Source: Hypsibius dujardini
Lineage: Eukaryota > Tardigrada > Eutardigrada > Parachela > Hypsibiidae
NCBI GenBank assembly: GCA_001579985.1
Contig: LRSR01000428.1
Coordinates: forward strand, 1 to 23,423
DNA length: 23,423 nucleotides
Direction of reading: 5' to 3'
Made by a program: the position numbers and the translations under genes. Numbering within the stretch: the stretch's first letter is position 1; each line of letters starts with the position of its first letter. This document shows, piece by piece, positions 20,901-23,423 of the stretch. The notes beneath the pieces are model-generated. The model searched no databases and was not told the origin of the DNA. It saw only the letters and a program-made list of their open reading frames with translations.

Positions 20901-22013
20901 TGGTGATGGGACCGCCCCGGTCATTGAAGAAGGAGTCCTTACCACCGGTGGATCCTTTCGATCCCGCGGCCAAATATCGCCGTGACCACGGTGAGAGACG
21001 GTCGCGGCGGTCCGCCACGGGAGCAACCACCGATCCCGATAAGAACCGTCTGTGCAACCTCTACATTCAGACGGACAAGTTTCTGTGGGATCACGTTTTC
21101 GAGCGAGAAAAGGATGCGCAGCGCACGCGGGAAGAGATTCTGTCGATTATTTCAACGCATATCAAGGCGGTGACCAGGATTTATGGCAATCATAAGTTTG
21201 GCGATATTGTGGGAATACAATTTGCTGTTCAGCGAACAACGGTAAGAGTGCATTTATGAAAGATCTCGTCGATGAAACTCCTCAATCTGTAACTTTATTT
21301 TCTACCAGTTTAGAGTTTAGAGAAGCAGGCAGACTAACTCACAGACATTCAGGCGTAGACAAAACAGAAAACATAATCTGCGTTTGCTGTTCCCAATGAA
21401 ATTTCGGTTGTTTTTTGATTTGCCATCTCGTTTTTTCTCAAGGGTTTTCTGCCACTTTGGCTTTAAAAGCCTTTGCCTCCTCTCCAGTTATAAATCCATT
21501 GGCCTCTATCCCCACTTCAGCGTTCCCCCCCTCTCTCACTCCAGATTAGGCAATTTCTTTTTGAGACAGTTGAACGAACAGCCCGTTTGATGAGGGGACC
21601 GGGGGCGCGGGAGTTTTTCCCCTCGACATGGGAATCAGACGATCGATTGACCTGATTTGTGCGCGGTGTGTTTTGTTGCAGATCAATGACACCAGCAGCT
21701 GCAGCATTGACGACCGCAATCCTTTCTGCCAGAAATACCTCGATGTCTCCAACCTGCTAACATACAATTCCATGGTGGATCACTCGGGCTTTTGTCTGGC
21801 ATTCCTCTTCACTTACCGCGATTTCGCCGGTGGCACTCTGGGCCTGGCGTGGGTTGCCTCGGCAAATGGTAAATCAAAGTAGCAGCTCTTTTAGCTGTAA
21901 ATGTACTTGCATACATCGATTTGCCCTTTTCTCAAGTCTGTTATCATTTTTTCTGTTTATACGTCTTTCTGTCAGTCTATCTGCCTATCATTGTTTCTGT
22001 CTGCCTGTATATG

Positions 22014-22072
<59 letters not shown>

Positions 22073-23423
22073 ATATCTATCTGTCTGGCTGGTTGTCTGT
22101 TTGTCTGACAGTTTGGTTGGCGGGCTGTCTGTCTTGTCTGTATGCCCGACAGTCTGGCTGGCTCTCTGTTTGTGTTTGCTGCTGCTGTTGGGATTTGCTT
22201 GTTGCCAGTAACTCCAGTCTCAGTGAAATCTAATGGACAAAAATGTCCTTAGGTCCTTCTGGCGGAATCTGCGAGACATTCAAACGCTACACCGAAACGC
22301 TGGGCGGGAAAAGGGTGTCAACCTACAAAAGTCTAAATACGGGTGTCATCACGTTCGTCAATTACGGCAATCGGGTGCCGCCCACTGTCTCCCATCTGAC
22401 ACTTGCTCATGAAATTGGACACAATTTTGGGGCTGCTGTGAGTATCGAATTTTCCACCAACACCGCTAATGGATTGCCAGAAACATTGGAATGTTTTTGT
22501 AAGCTCTGATTTTCATTTTTCACATTTATCGTTTTCAGCACGATCCGGCGAATGCGCTGTGCCAACCGAACGGTGCTGATGGCAATTACGTGATGTACCC
22601 CAGTGCGACAAACGGTGATCGGCCCAACAACGACAAGTTCAGCCCGTGCAGTATTGAGGCCATGACGGCGGTCCTGAAAGCGGTTTTAAATCAGCAAGGC
22701 GGAAAAAGAAACTGCTTTGTCCGTAAGTCTCTCTGGACATTTCTTTCCTCGTCAATTACTTTTTGGATCCTCAATCAATCAATCAATCATCCTCAATCAA
22801 CTCGCAGTTTGGTGGACTACATGCTTTCTGGTGAGTCAGAGGGAGCTATTTTAACACCCTCGTTTTATCCCCATTTGTAGCTAACGACTTGGCTTACTGC
22901 GGCAACAAGATCGTCGAAAAGGGCGAAGAATGCGACTGGTGAGCGGAAAACTTTCGCAAAATGGAAACTGCCTTGTCGAAAAAGATTCAGTTCAGTTTGT
23001 GTTGATTTTGCGGGAAAGATTGATAACATGTGTCTGCAATGTTTTCAGCGGCTACAATTCCGATGAGTGCAAGGAGAAATGCTGCTACCCGCGTCAGCTG
23101 GAGGACAAATGGCTCAAAGAAAGCGCCAAAGAGTGCGGCCTTCGATATTCCCCGGATTTGGGTCGCAAAGTCGAGTGCAGCCCCTCACAAGGTCCCTGCT
23201 GCACCAATGACTGCAATCTGGTCGCCGACGGAACCGGCAACCAACCGCGCCACCAATGTCGGGAGGCCACCGAGTGCACCGACGCCTCTTTCTGCAGTCG
23301 TGACGGCGCCGCTTGCCCTGTGCCGCGTCCGAAGATGGACATCACACCGTGTGACAACAGCTCCAAGGTCTGCAAGGGCGGAGAGTGTAACGCATCAATC
23401 TGTTTGCTCTTCAGCATGGAGCA
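17128..23423 (+). CDS. ADAM10: ADAM10/Kuzbanian membrane metalloprotease (3' end outside the window)
   Basis: Cell-surface zinc sheddase; in animals it cuts Notch, cadherins and other membrane proteins. Exons seen: 17128-17203, 19730-19880, 20176-20397, 20692-21241, 21682-21868, 22253-22437, 22539-22722, 22881-22938, 23049-23423 (open at the edge); 662 codons so far, of about 750-plus. A signal peptide starts [20 protein letters not shown]. The prodomain has [12 protein letters not shown], a possible early convertase site RTRR, the cysteine-switch Cys198 (GGCGM) and the furin-type site RRSRR (252-256). The catalytic domain has the zinc motif [12 protein letters not shown] (H448, E449, H452, H458), split by an intron after GAA, and Met-turn Met476 (NYVMY). 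The disintegrin domain starts near 525 ([16 protein letters not shown]). Transmembrane and cytoplasmic parts lie beyond 23423. The exon 1 assignment is less sure than the rest. Confidence 0.95.
17895..17999 (+). repeat. CTGT tetranucleotide array in ADAM10 intron 1
   Basis: About 105 bases of (CTGT)n with CTGC variants, shading into TTTG/CTTG repeats at its end. This is the complement of the CAGA arrays in RBM25 and the oxidase, and here CTGT is on the sense strand. Confidence 0.95.
18741..18760 (+). repeat. short CAGA run in ADAM10 intron 1
   Basis: Four consecutive CAGA-type units followed by CGG. It has the opposite orientation to the larger CTGT array of the same intron. Confidence 0.8.
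18864..18925. promoter_or_regulatory. AP-1-like and NRF-1-like motifs in CpG-rich part of ADAM10 intron 1
   Basis: TGAGTCA (18864-18870) matches the AP-1 consensus, and CGCGCATGCG (18916-18925) closely matches the NRF-1 palindrome. They lie in a GC- and CpG-rich stretch downstream of the first coding exon. The block could be an intronic enhancer or an alternative promoter; nothing in the sequence proves binding. Confidence 0.25.
20006..20126. repeat. 121-bp near-palindrome (foldback hairpin) in ADAM10 intron 2
   Basis: The arms begin with 11 identical bases (CACACGTGGCA) and share CGAATTAAGC further in. They stay paired, with small gaps and mismatches, down to a centre of CTGTGTACAACAG. I estimate roughly 80-85% pairing. 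It lies within the intron 19881-20175 and would be transcribed with ADAM10. Unlike the element at 8232-8400 it has no clear TA duplication at its ends, and its sequence is unrelated. Confidence 0.8.
21242..21681 (+). other. intron 4 of ADAM10 (440 bases)
   Basis: The intron runs from GTAAGA to GTTGCAG between the exon that ends QRTT and the one that begins INDTSS. It is T-rich, with no repeat array or recognisable gene. Confidence 0.85.
21966..22162 (+). repeat. CTGT tetranucleotide array in ADAM10 intron 5
   Basis: A degenerate CTGT/CTGC/CTAT array with a nearly perfect core of about 46 bases (22015-22060) fills much of the intron 21869-22252. CTGT is on the sense strand. Three overlapping plus-strand open frames of Cys-Leu-Ser-Val repeats are translations of this array and not genes. 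Confidence 0.95.
22770..22799 (+). repeat. TCAA tetranucleotide run in ADAM10 intron 7
   Basis: Four perfect TCAA units plus two more after an ATCC break lie in the intron 22723-22880. The same motif recurs at 15164-15185 and, as its complement, at 17288-17347, so it is a second common tetranucleotide in this genome. Confidence 0.85.

Noticed and set aside
22808-22830. A 23-base stretch with CGCAG before it and GTGAGT after it, looking like an extra ADAM10 exon
   Set aside because: Including it shifts the frame of the next exon, which encodes the conserved disintegrin start; direct joining 22722|22881 keeps the frame.

Overview
This window is nuclear DNA from an invertebrate animal. Every gene is split by canonical GT-AG introns, mostly 60-700 bases long, and the products are conserved metazoan proteins. 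The taxon cannot be fixed from the sequence alone. The oxidase carries the NTWTRAPG-type active-site signature that I associate with arthropod aldehyde oxidases. The compact genes and the many CAGA/CTGT and TCAA tetranucleotide arrays would suit an ecdysozoan such as a tardigrade or crustacean, but that is inference.

Layout: (1) 1-1093, no gene seen. (2) 1094-5569, plus strand, RBM25-type splicing regulator (RRM at the N-terminal side, charged middle, C-terminal PWI), 13 coding exons, 759 aa. (3) 5869-6820, minus strand, ribosomal protein L23 (uL14), 4 exons, 140 aa. (4) 7645-14685, plus strand, aldehyde oxidase / xanthine dehydrogenase family molybdo-flavoenzyme, 29 exons, 1282 aa. (5) 15557-15896, minus strand, cytochrome c oxidase subunit 7C, 2 exons, 78 aa. 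(6) 17128-23423, plus strand, ADAM10/Kuzbanian metalloprotease, 9 exons seen; the gene runs off the right edge in its disintegrin/cysteine-rich part. All exon joins were checked by hand for phase, and each complete gene closes in frame.

The genes alternate strand (+ - + - +), giving two convergent pairs (RBM25/RPL23, oxidase/COX7C) and two divergent pairs (RPL23/oxidase, COX7C/ADAM10). They belong to unrelated pathways: splicing, translation, aldehyde or purine oxidation, respiration, and cell-surface shedding. Nothing suggests a functional cluster.

The less ordinary content is in the introns. There is a 169-bp TA-flanked foldback element of Tc1/mariner MITE type in the oxidase, a separate 121-bp near-palindrome in an ADAM10 intron, and long CAGA-type arrays whose sense strand is CAGA in RBM25 and the oxidase but CTGT in ADAM10. 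At the protein level, the oxidase has lost the glutamate that xanthine dehydrogenases use for purine binding. I found no wholly new multi-gene system.
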